Source: Brachionus manjavacas (lineage: Eukaryota; Rotifera; Eurotatoria; Ploima; Brachionidae). From it: a stretch of 64,000 nt of DNA. The stretch is taken from the NCBI GenBank assembly GCA_019054805.1, contig JAHQIY010000003.1, positions 8,370,001 through 8,434,000 on the forward strand, in the 5' to 3' direction. The notes beneath the pieces were generated by a model. The model saw only the letters and a list, made by a program, of their open reading frames with translations. It was not told the origin of the DNA and made no database searches. Positions 1 to 12,992 of this stretch are shown here, in pieces. The translations under genes and the position numbers were made by a program. Each line of letters begins with the position of its first letter. Position 1 is the stretch's first letter.

Positions 1-2976
1 TTTATTAATTTGAAAAAAAAAAATTTAAATAAATAAAAAACATAAGAAAATTAATTTTGCAGATTTTTTTTCAACACTTTTTGACAACTAAGGTATCTAT
101 AGAACAAGACGAGTATTTCAAGTGTATTGAAAATAGAAAATATGCTCAATTTTGAAGAACTGAATCAGATAATATGAATTATGCTTTTTATTTAAAAAGA
201 CCAAGACTATGAAGAAATTAAAAAAATATTTTACTTAAAGTATTTATGAAGAAGTTTGTCCCATAAAAAAAATTAATAATGAGACGCGTTCAATTTGTTC
301 AAAAGTCTGAAAATTGCATTCATCTTATTAAATTTAATTTAATAAGATGAATGCAAATATTAGTTTCAATTTTACAGTTCAAAAGTTTCAAGTGATTAAA
401 AAAATGCTAAGGAAAGAGGTATAGTCAAAGTAGAAATGGCTTGGAGTAGCTAAAGAAATAAATTTAATATTTTTTTGACCTTTTGAAATTTTGAAAATAA
501 TTTAAGAACGTAATTTAGAACTTATCCTTAGATTTTTTGGGGAAACAGATTTTAATTTTTCACAATGAAATTGAAAAAATTAAGGAATTAAAAAAATTTT
601 GAAAAATAAAAGGTTAAAAATATCTAGTTTTTTTAACCATTTTTCGATTTAAATTTTCGATTTGTTTTAATGCACTAAATTTCATCATTGCCAAAAATTC
701 GAGAAAGACAAGGCCTACTTAAAAGTTTGTTTTTTAATTGTGTAATTTTAAGTATCTTTTTATTAAAAAAAATTTACATTCTTTTATGTTTATTCGAAAT
801 GAAAAAGCCCACAAATTTCTATGTTTACAGATGAATCGAAAAAGTGTTAAAAACTATGATTAAGAATCAAATGAGCTCTAAAATCTCTTTCAAAATTTGA
901 ATGTTTAAAAAAATGATTATTTTTTCGAATTTAAGAATGAAAAAAAAAGATTTCAAAAAAAAAATTTTATTTACCATAAATTTTTTTAATATTAAATATT
1001 TAGCTCAAAGCTGTGTAAAAATGGTAGCCCAGTCTTTTTGTTGAATACCTTAAGGGAAGCTAAAATTTTATTATTTTTTAAAATTCCTTGTTTTTGAATT
1101 TGAAATAATTTTTTTTGAATATTGAAAATAAAAAAATTCTTTTGCTGAATAAAAAACTTTCCAAAGAAATTAAAATAAACTTAAGAATCATAATATTGAA
1201 AACAAACTAACAGAAAAAGACTTGAAACTTTAATTTATAGGAAATAAAGTTTTAGAATTTTTAATAAACAAAATTAAATTTTATATATAAAAAAATGGTT
1301 AATTTCAATTGATTTTTTCATATTTTACGCAATTTTTTTCCAAGAAAGTTTAGACCAATTTTTATTTTAGAATTCTTAAATCTTGTCATCAATTTTCATG
1401 ACGTTAAAATCGACAAAATAAATTGAAATTCGAATATTAATAATGTTTGGCCAAATATTTAAATTTCTGAATTCAAGTTTAAATTAATCATGAAACTAAT
1501 TTTGATTGATAGCAAACTTCAATCAGCTGACAAAAGTAAATACATAGGTTGTTCTTAGGATTTCATTAATTTTATACTAATTTTCCTCCATAAAAGTACT
1601 AAAATTAATCACTACAACACAATTTGTTTGGTATCTAAGATATTCATACAATGGGAATTCAATGAAAATTAAGACTCAGTCAATATTTGGACAATGAACT
1701 ATTAAACTTGAACCGAAATTTTTTTTTTAAAGTCCGAATAAATATTTTTTGATTCTAAGGAATGAAATTAGAATTTAATTAAGTTCATCTAATATTTTTT
1801 ATTATTTGACTTTACTTTGTTGTGAAAAAAGGTCAATTAAATAGAAAAAAAATCTCATAATGTTAAATAAAATCTAAAAACAAGTTTTAATTTACTAAAC
1901 TTTAGATACTCGAGGCTAAAATTATTGATTTAATGGAAAAATGCTAACATATAATTTGGTTGAGAGATGTACCTTTTCTTTCGCTAAATTCGTCGTCTAG
2001 CATGTTACCCGAAAGCAAGCAGCCTGAAAATTTTCGAATTATTTTAATTTGAATAATTATTTTACTATTCAAAGATATTTAAATGCTGGCCTCTGGGTAA
2101 ATCATCGCTTAATTGAAACCGAAAATAGATTAAGAATTTTTTTAAATTTTTTTATTTAAATAAAAAATAGAAAATAAATTCTTATTGATATAAGATTATT
2201 GTTTTTGTAGAGTTGGATTATTTTGAAAATCAGAAATGTTTTAAAGTGATCTTTTTATTGAGTTGTTTTCAGATAAACCATGATCCAAATCTTCAGAATT
2301 AGTTGATAGTCAAGGAGATAATTTTCAAAAATTTTCAAATTTTAAACTTGGTCATACTTTTTAGGCCAAGTTTGTAAAGAGCCATTTCCCTTTATTTTCA
2401 ATTTTTCTTTCTGAAAATAAATCACATTCATCATTTTGTTTTTAAATAAATCAACAGTCAAGATCACATCTAATTACGATGAGATTTAATTACTTAAAGA
2501 GCGGAATGATAAGAAAAATGGTAACCATAGAGACAAAACGCTCTTAAATGTCGAAAAAAACATGTTTGTTAGATGAAAATATTAAGAAAAAAATGTAAAT
2601 TTGTTTAATAGTCAACAAACAATTTCGAGTATGTAGGAAAATTAGAAAAGATCATTTTTGGGCTCTAGAAATGAGAAACCAGCAAAAGTTTGAATTTTAA
2701 AACCGTATTTGTTCAAGGTAAGAAAATGATAAGTTGAATAAGATTCTTTGGCAAGAGATTTTGACAATAAAATCCAAAATTGCTAAAAAACACAAAACTA
2801 ATGTTGTCAAGACGACTTACACAAGGTATAATATTGCACGATTAGAGCAGTATTAACCAAAAAAATACTAAGCTTTTCTTGATTTTTAGCTGTAAATTTC
2901 AACAAATTTTAAAATAAATTAGCAGCAGTTGTTTTTAGATTTTTGTCCAAGAGATGATAATAAGCAACTTTTCGCA
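1..2976. other. AT-rich region with no recognised gene
   Basis: Low-complexity A/T-rich sequence in which no open frame with a recognisable protein or plausible exon structure was found. It holds one perfect hairpin (314-356). The last part is the upstream and 5'UTR region of the QRICH2-like gene. A 3' splice-site-like TTTTTAG at 2933-2938 lies about 40 bases before the chosen ATG. Confidence 0.6.
314..356. repeat. perfect 20-bp hairpin with 3-nt loop
   Basis: The left arm TTGCATTCATCTTATTAAAT is followed by TTA and then its exact reverse complement. A perfect 20-bp arm is not expected from base composition alone. It could be a short palindromic insertion or a small foldback element. Nothing supports a microRNA call beyond the stem itself. 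Confidence 0.8.
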
Positions 2977-5900
2977 ATGACCAGTATAAGCAAATCATCT
3001 GAGTTGAGCTTGAATCGCTTGGTTCATTTGGCACTCAATTCGTCACCTCAAGTCGGCATTGTTAATTTTAATCTTCTAAAAACATTTTTGTTAGAGCTGT
3101 TAAAAGCACTAAATTTACAGCAGTATGAGCCAAAATTTGGAGAAGACTCGGACATAAACACATTGGTAAGCGATGCCATTCAGAGCGAAGCGGATCGTGA
3201 CAAGTATGTGAATCTTTTGAGCGAGAAAAATGACAAAAAGGACTCTAAAAGTGACGGATTGGATTCCAAATCCGATTTTTCGCTACTCACTTCGGACCTT
3301 AAGCCTCTGAGCTTCGAGCGCTTTAAAAAACTCGAAGACAAATTAGCTCGCTTCGAGCAGCAGATGGCTGCACTGAATTCGCTGCCCTCAAATCAACAAA
3401 TAATTGACAAAAGTAAAGATTCCAAATCGGGACACATTCTCGAAATATGGCAGTACACTCAATTAAGCAAAAGACTTGAGTCCAATGAAGAAGGCATTAC
3501 AAAGGTAATGATTTAATTATGAATTTTGATTAGAATTTTTTTTTTGATTCAGAAGCCTGAATTGTAGATTTTTAGTTAATTTTTTTTTTCAAAGAATTTA
3601 ATTATTTAACTAATGGATTTAAGTTAAAACGACGAACGTCTGTACTTAAGTCTTGAGGAAAAACATCATTGCCATGAGCTAATGATGATTTGGAATAATT
3701 TATTGAATTTTTTTTTGTTTAAATTACTCAGATAAAAAATGATTATGTAATTTTTTTTATAATAAATTCAAGAGCTAAAATTGGCAACTACTCGAAATTT
3801 GGTTTTATTTTTGAGTGATTTTTTCTTTTTAATTTTAGTTAACTTCGCTAGTTCAGGACTTGATTAACGAAATAAATGAGCTGAGAGAGCATCAGAGCCG
3901 CAATGATGGTGATATAAAAAAATTGAATGATAAATACAACGAATTGCTCAGTCGAATAAATGCAGTGGACAAGACAATTAAATCATTGGTACTGTTATCT
4001 TCTTTTTTTTCCAAAATTAACTTTGCCATGTATTTTGCAGCCTTCTTCCGATCAATTGAAAGACCTTGAAAATGAGCTTGAAACATTGAAAAAGTTTATT
4101 GGTAAAATTGATAAGTTTGATGACAAGCTTAGGGACATCATGGACCAAATTGTAATTTTAGACAACAACAAAAAAATCTCCAAAATTTAATTTTTTTTTC
4201 TTTATACAGAAAACCATTGAATCTAAAATTGTCAATGTGGTCACGCATCCGGACCTTGATCTTTATGTCACTTGGCCCTCATTGGAAAATTCGCTCAAAG
4301 GCTTAAAAGACGCTTTGGATACAGCGATGAAACGAGAACCAGTTGTAAATGAAGAAACTCAGACTGTGTACACTAGGGAAAAATCGGCCAAGGCAAAAAC
4401 TCCTCTACCACCGACGCCACAGCCAACTGATACTTCTAAACAAAGTGGAAGTGAAAAAGTTGCTCTTAACGAGCAGAATTACATACGAACAAAGACACCT
4501 TCTACTCTATCACAATCGAGACCATCGTCTCATCACCCGAGTAAGGAATTACAAGAAATTCTTTCCAAATTGGGCACTCTCAATGAAAGACATGAACAAC
4601 TTAAAGATATTGTTGATCAAATAAGAGTATACTAAACAAAAAATTGTTCTCCAAAATAATCTTTTTTCATAGTTGGAACTTAACCGTAAACCAAGCAATC
4701 AATCCAGTCAGCAGTCATTCAAACTTCCGGATGATTTTGCGGAAAAGATAGACGACATAAGAGATTTTAAGTCTATTTTGGAAGATCTTAAGAAAAAATT
4801 CAGCGATGTACACCAATTTTTTTTTTGATTAAAATAATTTTTTTTACATAGGAGACAAATAAGCGGCTTGAATTAGAGGGGTTGATTGCCAACTTGAATA
4901 ATTCTTTGGACAATATTAGAGACTCATTAAAAGAATGCTTGAAAAATACACAATTGAATAGAGAAGATATAATGGTAAAAATTGAAAAAAAAAAAAATAA
5001 ATAGTTATTTAAAAGAATTAAAAAAAAGAATTTGAAAGAGGCGATTAGAATGCTTGATGAGACAAAAGCTGACAAAGACTGGGTCAGGTCTGAATTTGAG
5101 AGAGTAATTTTTTCTTTATAAATTTGAGGAAATTTTCTTTGACTTTTTTTTAAGAAAGCAGATAAACGAGATCTTGATCAAAAGGTTAATAAGAAAGCCT
5201 TTGACGATCATTTCAATGAAATTTCTCATTCAGTGAGTGATTGTAAGCAAAAAACTGACAATTTGGAAGAAGAATTCAGAAAAGGCAATGAAAGTATTTT
5301 CAAAGAGCTCGAGAATAAATTGGATAGACTTGAATTGGACGGACTCAAAGATCAAATTGAAAAACAATTGAAAAAATTGAGAAAGATACAAAAAGAGAGT
5401 GTACAGCCAGTACAGGCGCCAATGATTAATGCCGAAGACGATGCCGCGGGTTTACGAAAGCAACTATTGCGGTTCCATTGTATTTCATGTGACCGACCAA
5501 TTGATATGACTTCAGGCCAAGTGTAAGATAAATCTATCCTAATAGATAATTTTTTTTAAATATGCGTTTTTATTGAAAACTTAATAGTCCGATTCCAGCA
5601 CTTCCTGCAGAAAGAGGAATGAGACCAATTCAAACGCCAAGACCATACACAACTTATGAATTGGACCAAATTAGGCAGTTTCAAAAACAGTAAGCTTATA
5701 AATCGAATTAATTTTTAGATATTGTAAAATGTGTGAAAAATTATCTTTTATTTTTGATCAAGTACTTAGTTTATTTATTTGCTCACAAATTAAAGTGATT
5801 CCAAATTTAAATATTAGTTGAAAAATTTTTTTGAATGTTTTAGATTGAACTATTTTTTATTTAAAAAAATAATAAAATAAATCCTTTTTTCAACATTTTC

Positions 5901-7798
5901 ATAACAAATTCTTCAATATTTATTACAAAAATTTTTTTAAATTTTTGCTTTTTTTCAAGAAAGATAAAATTAACAAGCTAGAGTAGAGACTAATAATTAA
6001 AAACGTCTAATTCTTGACTTCAATTAGCGAAGGAAAATGTATTGATCTTTAATTTTAATGTAAATTCAAGATAGATTAATGACAAAGTTTTTTAAAGGGA
6101 AAGTAGAATTTTGTTTTTAAATCCATTTAAATCTTATTTTAAGAAAAATACCTCAGATAAATTCTTTAAAAATTTTAGTTATATCACTAGTTTTATTACA
6201 GCGAAAAAAACTCAATTTTTGTTTTAATAAACATCATTTAATGTAAAGCTCAAAATAAAAAAAAAAACTTTAGATAAAAATATTTTTTTCCATATAAACA
6301 ATTGAAAAATGAATTTTTTATTGTATTATTTCGATTTTTATACTCTTCTGTTAATGTCTCTCTGGATCATATAGTAACTAATAATCTTGATCTTAATAAA
6401 CGAATTAGAGTCATTTTAAATTGAAAAAGTATTCTTGGGAAACAGTTTTTTTTTGTTTAATATCGGTAGATATCGGTTACTTTTATAAAGCATATAGCAT
6501 TATGTTTAATTTTTAATTCAATTTATATCTTTGATATATTAGAATAATTTAAAATTTAATAATTAAATTCGTTCTTAAGACATTCAAAAGTTAGTCAAAA
6601 AAATTAAGAAATCTATTTCTTCAATTTCTTTTAAGCTGATAACTTATCACATTGAATTGAATTCAATGTGTCACTTAAAACAGCCTTTGCGTTAATATTC
6701 TACAATACTGGGTATTTTAATTTTAAATTTTTTAATTCAATGAAAAGGTTAGATTTAATTATAAAACATTGAATTAATCAACTGATTAATTCTTAGATTT
6801 CTAAACAAGGGATAAAGTTTTTTTTCACATTTTTACTAAAATTTTCACTGACAATTTAGTTATTTTTTCATTCAAAAAAATTTAATTAACAATGAAGTTA
6901 AAATTTAAATTAACTTAAAAATAAATGCATTTATGTAAAAATTAAATTTAGATATCCAAAATTTTCGTAAATAACCATTATTTTATTAATTCAATAAAGC
7001 TTTGTTCTTCATTTTTTTTTTCAATATTTCAAATTAAAATTCATTAAAATTTTTAAGTTGATAATTTTTATCTGTATTAAATGCTTTTATTTTAATTTTT
7101 TTAATACACATTATAAAATCAAATACATTCGTATTTGATTATTAAATTTTTTAAGTTCTTAATAAAAAAAATATTTTTGAAATTTTAATTTTTTAATCTT
7201 TCCGATAGAAATTTTTGTAATAAAATGATTAATGGGAATCCAATTTAAATAGGTAGACATCTATACCCCAAAACTACCCATTTTTCTTATATCTTAATAG
7301 GGAGTTTTAAATCAGTAGATTTTTATTCTATTTTATCTTTTGAAAATAGACATCAATCCCTGATATTTTCTTATTTTTAGTACTTTCAGATAAATTCTTC
7401 ACAAATTTTACAAGATTTAATTTTTTTAATTTTTATTACCAAGACAATTTTTAACCGAGCACAATTATGATTTATTTGCTTCTGTCCGTCAATGTGGTGG
7501 ACCACATACATTGACTGTGCCAAACAAAAAACTGGTCAAAGTGAATAATCCATTAGTGGAAGAGCCAGTAAGTCAACCCATTGTTACCCAGCGTAGCGAA
7601 GTTCAATTGCAGGGCCAAGACGGACACATTTACAAAGGTAGAATTGATGCGCGTTTGCCGGTAGAAATGAGACGGCAATATAAAACATCAAATCAGAAAA
7701 ATCCCTTGAACAATTCCTACCAGAATTTGAGATCGGTCAGTGATAAAGAAAATCAGGACGAAAATCCAGAAGATAAACTACCGGTTTTTACAAATTAA
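2977..7798 (+). CDS. QRICH2/C16orf96-like coiled-coil protein (DUF4795 family), 10 exons
   Basis: Proposed exons: 2977-3504, 3839-3988, 4041-4151, 4210-4626, 4673-4807, 4852-4974, 5029-5103, 5155-5522, 5588-5689 and 7444-7798. All have GT-AG borders and the phases join into one 787-residue frame. The N-terminus has the family's short helical module (LVHLALNSSPQVGIVNFNLL). The middle is a long heptad-rich coiled coil. The C-terminus has a CISCDRP cysteine motif, then PYTTYELDQIRQF, then RQCGGPHTLT, in the order I recall for the DUF4795 domain of QRICH2 and C16orf96. QRICH2 is known to be needed for building the sperm flagellum, so a ciliary or flagellar role is inferred. The ATG at 2977 is the first in frame. 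The acceptor before exon 7 is poor, with an A-run instead of a pyrimidine tract. The intron from 5690 to 7443 is far longer than the others. An AATAAA lies at 7881. Confidence 0.85.
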
Positions 7799-7957
7799 GC
7801 CATTTTTCTAAACTCCGAAAACATATAACAATTTATTTAGTATATATTTTATTTGCAATAATTAATTGGCTTTTTGTATTAATAAAAAATCACTTGAAAA
7901 AAAATGATAAAGTTTATTAAAGCTGAGAAATTAAAACACATCCAATTACTAATATTC
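7799..7957. promoter_or_regulatory. convergent 3' ends with facing poly(A) signals
   Basis: The stop codons of the QRICH2-like gene (+) and the four-TM gene (-) are only 159 bp apart. AATAAA at 7881-7886 serves the plus-strand gene. TTTATT at 7913-7918 reads AATAAA on the minus strand. The signals are so close that the two transcripts probably overlap at their 3' ends. Confidence 0.6.
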
Positions 7958-10121
7958 TTAGCAAGCGCATTCTTTTTTCTCACATGGATCACATGGATCA
8001 CATGAATCACATGGGTCGCAGCATGAATCGCAATCAGGATCGCTTTTGGTTACACTAAAATCATCATCGTAATAATCATCACCAACTGTAAGCTGAAAGC
8101 ATCTAGAAACTAGCAAATCGATTAGATAAAAAACTAGTGCAATTAGTCCAAAAATCTTAAATTTAAGTTAAATTCCGTGTTTCTTTTTATTTTTTAAATA
8201 ATATTACCCCAGATACCAAAAAAAAATATCGTTTAACATCTGATGAAAAATTGTTATTTGTGAATGTCTCTTCGCCCACAATCAAAGCAACAGAAATACC
8301 AACTATTGCCAATGCTATAAAAAAATCTAAAACCTTTTCGAAAAAGTTAAATTTAAAAATATTAAAACTGCAAAATTAGGTTTTGTACAATTCAGTACAA
8401 AGAATAGAACACAATGTTAAAAATTTAAGGGTCTGACTTAAAAAATACCTAGAAACCTTTTCAGCATACTTAAAATTCTTTTTGAATTTTTTTTAAAGTA
8501 AAAATTTTAAATAAAAAAAATCACCGGTTTTTACAAATTAAGCCATTTCCACTTTGTTTAATTATAATTTTTTTTACTAAAAACCATTCATTTGACAACA
8601 CTAGAAAATCCATTGTTTAAATTATTTTTTAGTTATCTTAACACTAACCCGAGAAGTTTTTTAGACTTTTTTTAATTATTAAAAGTTAAATTAAATAAAA
8701 TCCTAAAAAAAATTATTTAAATTTTTAAAAAGATTTAACCAAATAAATAACTAAACAGTATTAAAAAAAAATATTAACATAAATAAATACTCATGAAGTT
8801 TTCTAGACTTGTCAAAATTTTTTTAATGTTTTTACTAATTTTGTTCTAAGATTCAATAATTTCTAAAATATTTGAATTTTAATATTTTCATAATAACCAA
8901 AAATCGTACAATAAAAGATAAAAAAATAGACATAAAAACTTTTTGTTTTTTTTTAAATAAAAAGTTTAAACACTTTTTGGGTCTTAATGGCTAAAAAAAT
9001 TTTTTTTCTATTTGTACTTATTTTTTCCTAAGATTCAGTAGTTTTTTACGCTGTTTGAATTAATTTTTTAATTTAATTTTAATAATATCAAAAAATTATA
9101 AAATATAAGATATAAGATTTAGACAAAAACGACCAAATTAAAATATTTTTTTTTATTTTAATGTTATTAAAAAGTTTTACAGACTTCCCGGGTCCCGATA
9201 GTAAAAAAAATTGGATCTTCTAGTGTTAATGAATTTAAAAAAAATCAATGAAAGAAATTTTAAAAATTATTGTTCCCCGAAACTTTGTTATTAACATGAT
9301 TATTATATAGATTCAACATCTTTATTATATAAACATATTCCAAAATACCAAACAATCTTTAAACTATTCTTAATTTAATTCAGACTTAAGTTTTATTTTC
9401 TAAAGCTGTAATAAAACTTATTCAACAATCTGAAAATATAAGAATAGCTGTTTTACTTGGTTTTACTGATTTTTATTCCCTTAAGTAAAAAAAAAAAATT
9501 CTAGAGCACTTTTACGCGATAAATTAATAATAAGAGTTTATTTTTACGATTTTTTTGATTCCTTCTTAATGACCTCTCATAGTCTCCCTAATCTGGAGAC
9601 TAAAATAAAAGTAATGTCACCATTCGATCATTAATAAAACTTTATTAAAACTAAAACTTTTTTTTTCTTACGTTTATAAATATTGTTAAAAATCTATTCG
9701 TTGATAAAATAGCCAAATTGATTATTTGTACAATCATGGCAATAACTGAAGCAGCTATTGCAATTGAAAATATTACGATTGCAGCAACTCTTGCATTTCT
9801 CCATGTAGAAGAGATATTTGTTCCGAATGATGCTTTTGGAGCAAGGCAAATCAAAACCAAAGCTGTTGTTAGAACTAGCTAATAATTAATTTTTAAATCA
9901 CCGAAAAAAATTTTTTTAAGACTTTCACTTACAATCAAAAGAAATCGGAAACAAATTAAGGCACCCAGAATCGCTTGGCTCATGTTATAATATTGGGAAA
10001 ATTTTTCTAATTGAAATAATTGAAAAATTTTTCTAGGACTTTCAAGTTTATATTCAACCGAGTTATTTTTGTCTAATGACAAAAACATAAAATTTTTGGA
10101 ATTTTTCAACCATTTTTCCAT
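7958..10121 (-). CDS. four-transmembrane protein with Cys-rich acidic tail, 4 exons
   Basis: Minus-strand exons: 10121-9933, 9878-9672, 8333-8208 and 8155-7958. Every junction is phase 0 with GT-AG borders, giving about 239 residues. A hydrophilic N-terminus of about 40 residues is followed by four hydrophobic segments: around SQAILGALICFRFLLI running into LVLTTALVLICLAP; VAAIVIFSIAIAASVIAMIV; VLDFFIALAIVGISVALIVG; and IFGLIALVFYLIDLLV. The C-tail has an acidic DDYYDDD stretch followed by repeated CDPC/CDSC units and ends in ECAC. Four segments with short loops resemble MARVEL-type proteins. The CCG motif and large loop of tetraspanins are absent. No specific function can be assigned. The Cys-rich tail could be palmitoylated or bind metal, which is inference. 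Exons 1-2 and 3-4 are separated by a 1.3-kb intron. The chosen start is the first in-frame ATG. Confidence 0.7.
8523..8548 (+). repeat. 26-bp duplicate of the QRICH2-like gene's stop region
   Basis: Bases 8523-8548 match 7780-7805, the last codons, stop and first 3'UTR bases of the QRICH2-like gene. The duplicate lies in the large intron of the minus-strand four-TM gene. It starts ACCGGTTTTTACAAATTAAG in both places. Confidence 0.75.
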
Positions 10122-10644
10122 CCACAATGGTTGATTAATTAGTTTCTCCCAAACATAAAATTAATTTATTTTCCTACGACAAGTCAGCAACAAAGGAAAT
10201 GAAAGTGTTTCTTTCACTCTATAGTTATGAAGTTCTTTTCAGTTGTAAAATAGAGTCTATTAAGATAATGAATATTGAATGGAAAAATTTTAATTTTCAA
10301 CTGAAAGAAACAATTTTTAAAGAAATCAATTAGAACAAAAATCAGCTGATAAATTGAGATTTTAATTAAGTCTTTTGTATATAAATATAAAAGGAATATA
10401 TTTTTCGTAAAATCAAATAAGCTCTGAAGGTAAAGTATTAAATAACCAATCTTGTATTAATGGCATAAACTAATGAAATATACCATGAAATATTCAAAAA
10501 TATTGAAAAAAACATTAACTTTTGCATCTCCCTACCACCCAAAATAAATTAAATTTTGCACACAATCAATTTTGAGACTGCGAAATTTGGAAAAAACTCA
10601 TCATCTTATTATTCGTAATTATTTAACTAGAAAGACATAAAGCT
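10122..10644. other. intergenic, promoter side of the four-TM gene
   Basis: No coding frame is recognised. It contains the 5' flank of the minus-strand four-TM gene and runs up to the target-site duplication of a hAT-type element at 10645. Confidence 0.5.
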
Positions 10645-10652
10645 ACTGGAAA

Positions 10653-11200
10653 TAGGGTTGGTCGACCGGTTCCAAACCGAACCAAATTTTTGAAACCAGT
10701 TTTTTTTTCAAACCGGTTTTTGAGACCAGTTTTTTTTTCAAACCGGTTTTTGAAATCAGTTTTTTTTTCAAACCGGTTTTTGAAACCAGTTTTTTTTTCA
10801 GACCGGTATTTTAAAACTATCTTATTAAATTTAATTTCAACTTTAATTTTAAGCTTATTTACATTATTTTGATTCTTTTTTAGTAATTTAATGTAAAAAA
10901 TATTTATTTTTCAAAATTTTTTGTTTTTTAATTTGATATTTTCTTTATGGTATGATTTTTTTTAATCTTTAGAAGCTTTTTGAAATAAAATTTAATATTG
11001 ATCTATTAAATAATTGAATAAGTATAAACAGTTCAATTTAGATTAATAAAACAGTTTTAAAAAACCGGTTTGTAAAATAAACCGGTTTCAAAAACCGGTT
11101 TGAGAAAAAAAATGGTTTCAAAAACCGGTTTGAAGAATCGAACCAATTTGACCAGAAACCGGTTTGAAACCGTTTTTTTCAAAACGGTCGACCAACCCTA
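10653..11200. mobile_element. non-autonomous hAT-type element (MITE) with AACCGGTT repeats
   Basis: The element is 548 bp. Its ends are inverted: TAGGGTTGGTCGACCGGTT on the left and AACGGTCGACCAACCCTA on the right. It is flanked by an exact 8-bp target-site duplication, ACTGGAAA (10645-10652 and 11201-11208), the length made by hAT transposases. Inside the left end are about four tandem 30-bp units carrying AAACCGG and a T-run (10690-10806). The right end carries the same CCGGTTT units inverted (11060-11170). No transposase frame is present. The subterminal arrays probably act as transposase-binding sites, by analogy with other hAT elements. Confidence 0.88.
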
Positions 11201-11208
11201 ACTGGAAA

Positions 11209-11790
11209 TCGTTCAGAGGAGAGTTCCCAAACTAGTAACGAGAATTAAGAACTGGAACTGGACCGCCGTGCATGAGATGACATGATCCAACAGTTCAAGC
11301 TCATAAACGGCATCAAGAAGTGAGCTGGGCGAACCTCCAGGTCCACAACAGCTCACTCTCCCAGTTCGGGCAGACCAGAGGAATAAGAAGGCAAAAGAGA
11401 AAACTTTCCGGTCAGGCCTCAATGAAATGTACGCAGAGGGCTAATTTCTTTATGATCAGGGTTGTCAATGAGTGAATGCTCTCCCGCTGCGGTCACAGAT
11501 TCCGACTCAGTAAATCAATTCAAGAATCGCAACGATGCATTCATGACCGGCCACCAAGTTTTTGCCTAATAACTTCTTTTTTTTACAAACAATATTTACT
11601 ATATACCCCTCTCAGTTCCTTATAATTTACTTCTTACTTTTGTACTGTAAATAACGTCTATTGACTCTAAAAACTTTTACGTTCTTCTATCTCTGTAATT
11701 TTTCTTTGTATAGCGCAGTGTGCTGCCATAGGCGACCTCCTAGTAGGCCGCTTCCGCAAGCTTACTTGTCGTAGCTTTTTATTATTATTT
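11209..11790 (+). mobile_element. probable decayed retroelement 3' end, locally GC-rich
   Basis: This stretch is clearly less AT-rich than its surroundings. On the plus strand it holds short broken frames (for instance around 11480-11570) interrupted by stops. It ends near 11750-11790 in CTAGTAGGCCGC, AAGCTTACTTGTCGTAGC and a (TTATTA)-like tail, as many non-LTR retrotransposons do. The hAT-type element at 10653 abuts its left side and may have inserted into it. No diagnostic reverse transcriptase motif is visible, so the class is uncertain. Confidence 0.35.
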
Positions 11791-12984
11791 TTATTATTTG
11801 AAAAGTCCAAGTGTGAAAAAGTTATCTAACTTTCTAAACCTTCAAACGGATTTTGGAAGTAAAAAAAAATGACTTTGGAGAATTCCTTCAGAGAATTTAA
11901 CGCTTTTTCAAAGTCAATATTTAAGAGAACTAGAGGATTCATAAGTGAAAATGATTTAACTATAATATGGACTTAACTTAGTTGTAAAGAATATCAAACA
12001 TTTGTAATTAGTATCCAAATTTTTATTCAAAATTAATTCTTAATAATATATTAAAATAATTATTCAAAGTGCATAGTACTTTTTTTTTCTATAAAATCGA
12101 ATTTTTAAAGGTCAGCTTCGTTCATGGCCATTAACACTGAATTTTTTTGAACGTTCATAAACGATCACATCTATCATTTTTCACAAGTTTTCATTTTCTT
12201 TCACAAATTTTCACGATTTTTAAGTCAAAAATAAGATATTTATAGAAAAAATTTAATTCGATTTAAAAGATTATAAAGTGTGTTTTTTAGATCTGAAAAA
12301 ACTGAGAATATTATTAATTATTTTTGAAAATTTCCTAAATAAATAAAGGACATGATTAAGCTAACGAATGTAATAGCCGTTAATAGAATAAAAACAAAAT
12401 AGCGGTTCATTTTGAAATTTAACTACTTAAGAAATAAAATAATTGTTTTATTTTTTTATAATTTTTATTTTAAATTTAAGAAAAAGACTTCAACAAAAAA
12501 AACAGGTTGTTTTTTAGTAGAATACAAATTAAATTGCCCTAAATTCTTGCTAAAAAATGTCGATTTTTGTTTAAATATCGACTTTTTGAAATTAATTTTT
12601 TTGTTTTCCTGGAAAAAAGCATTTTTGCGTAATTTAAAATCAAGAAAATCAAGAAAATTTAGTTGATCATCTAAAATTTGTTAATTTAGACTAAAATGAC
12701 TAAGGGATCAGTGAAAATTTTCCTTATAAATCAAAGGTATTTAAAAGTCATAGCATGTTGAGATAACAATTATAAACAGTCGAAAATTAAAAATATTTTT
12801 AGTAAACATATTTGAATTAATCGAATTTTAAATATCAATAGTCTGGGAAAATACTAAAATTAAAAAATCTGAGTTTATCAAATTAAAATTAAAGCTACTT
12901 AGGCCACTGTTAAATAATAAATTGTTTCAGTGTATTTGATAATATTTGCAAAGGATTTAGAAAGGATTAAAATTTTTAATTTCA
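11791..12984. other. AT-rich intergenic, nothing recognised
   Basis: No exon, RNA gene or repeat with clear borders was found. The 84-codon open frame at 12412-12666 is low-complexity, rich in Phe and Lys, and looks like chance in AT-rich DNA. Confidence 0.5.
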
Positions 12985-12992
12985 ATTACTAG

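Noticed and set aside
11213-11422. Minus-strand 69-codon frame in the GC-richer patch
   Set aside because: No recognisable domain. It starts at a non-ATG codon and is more likely chance in a decayed retroelement.
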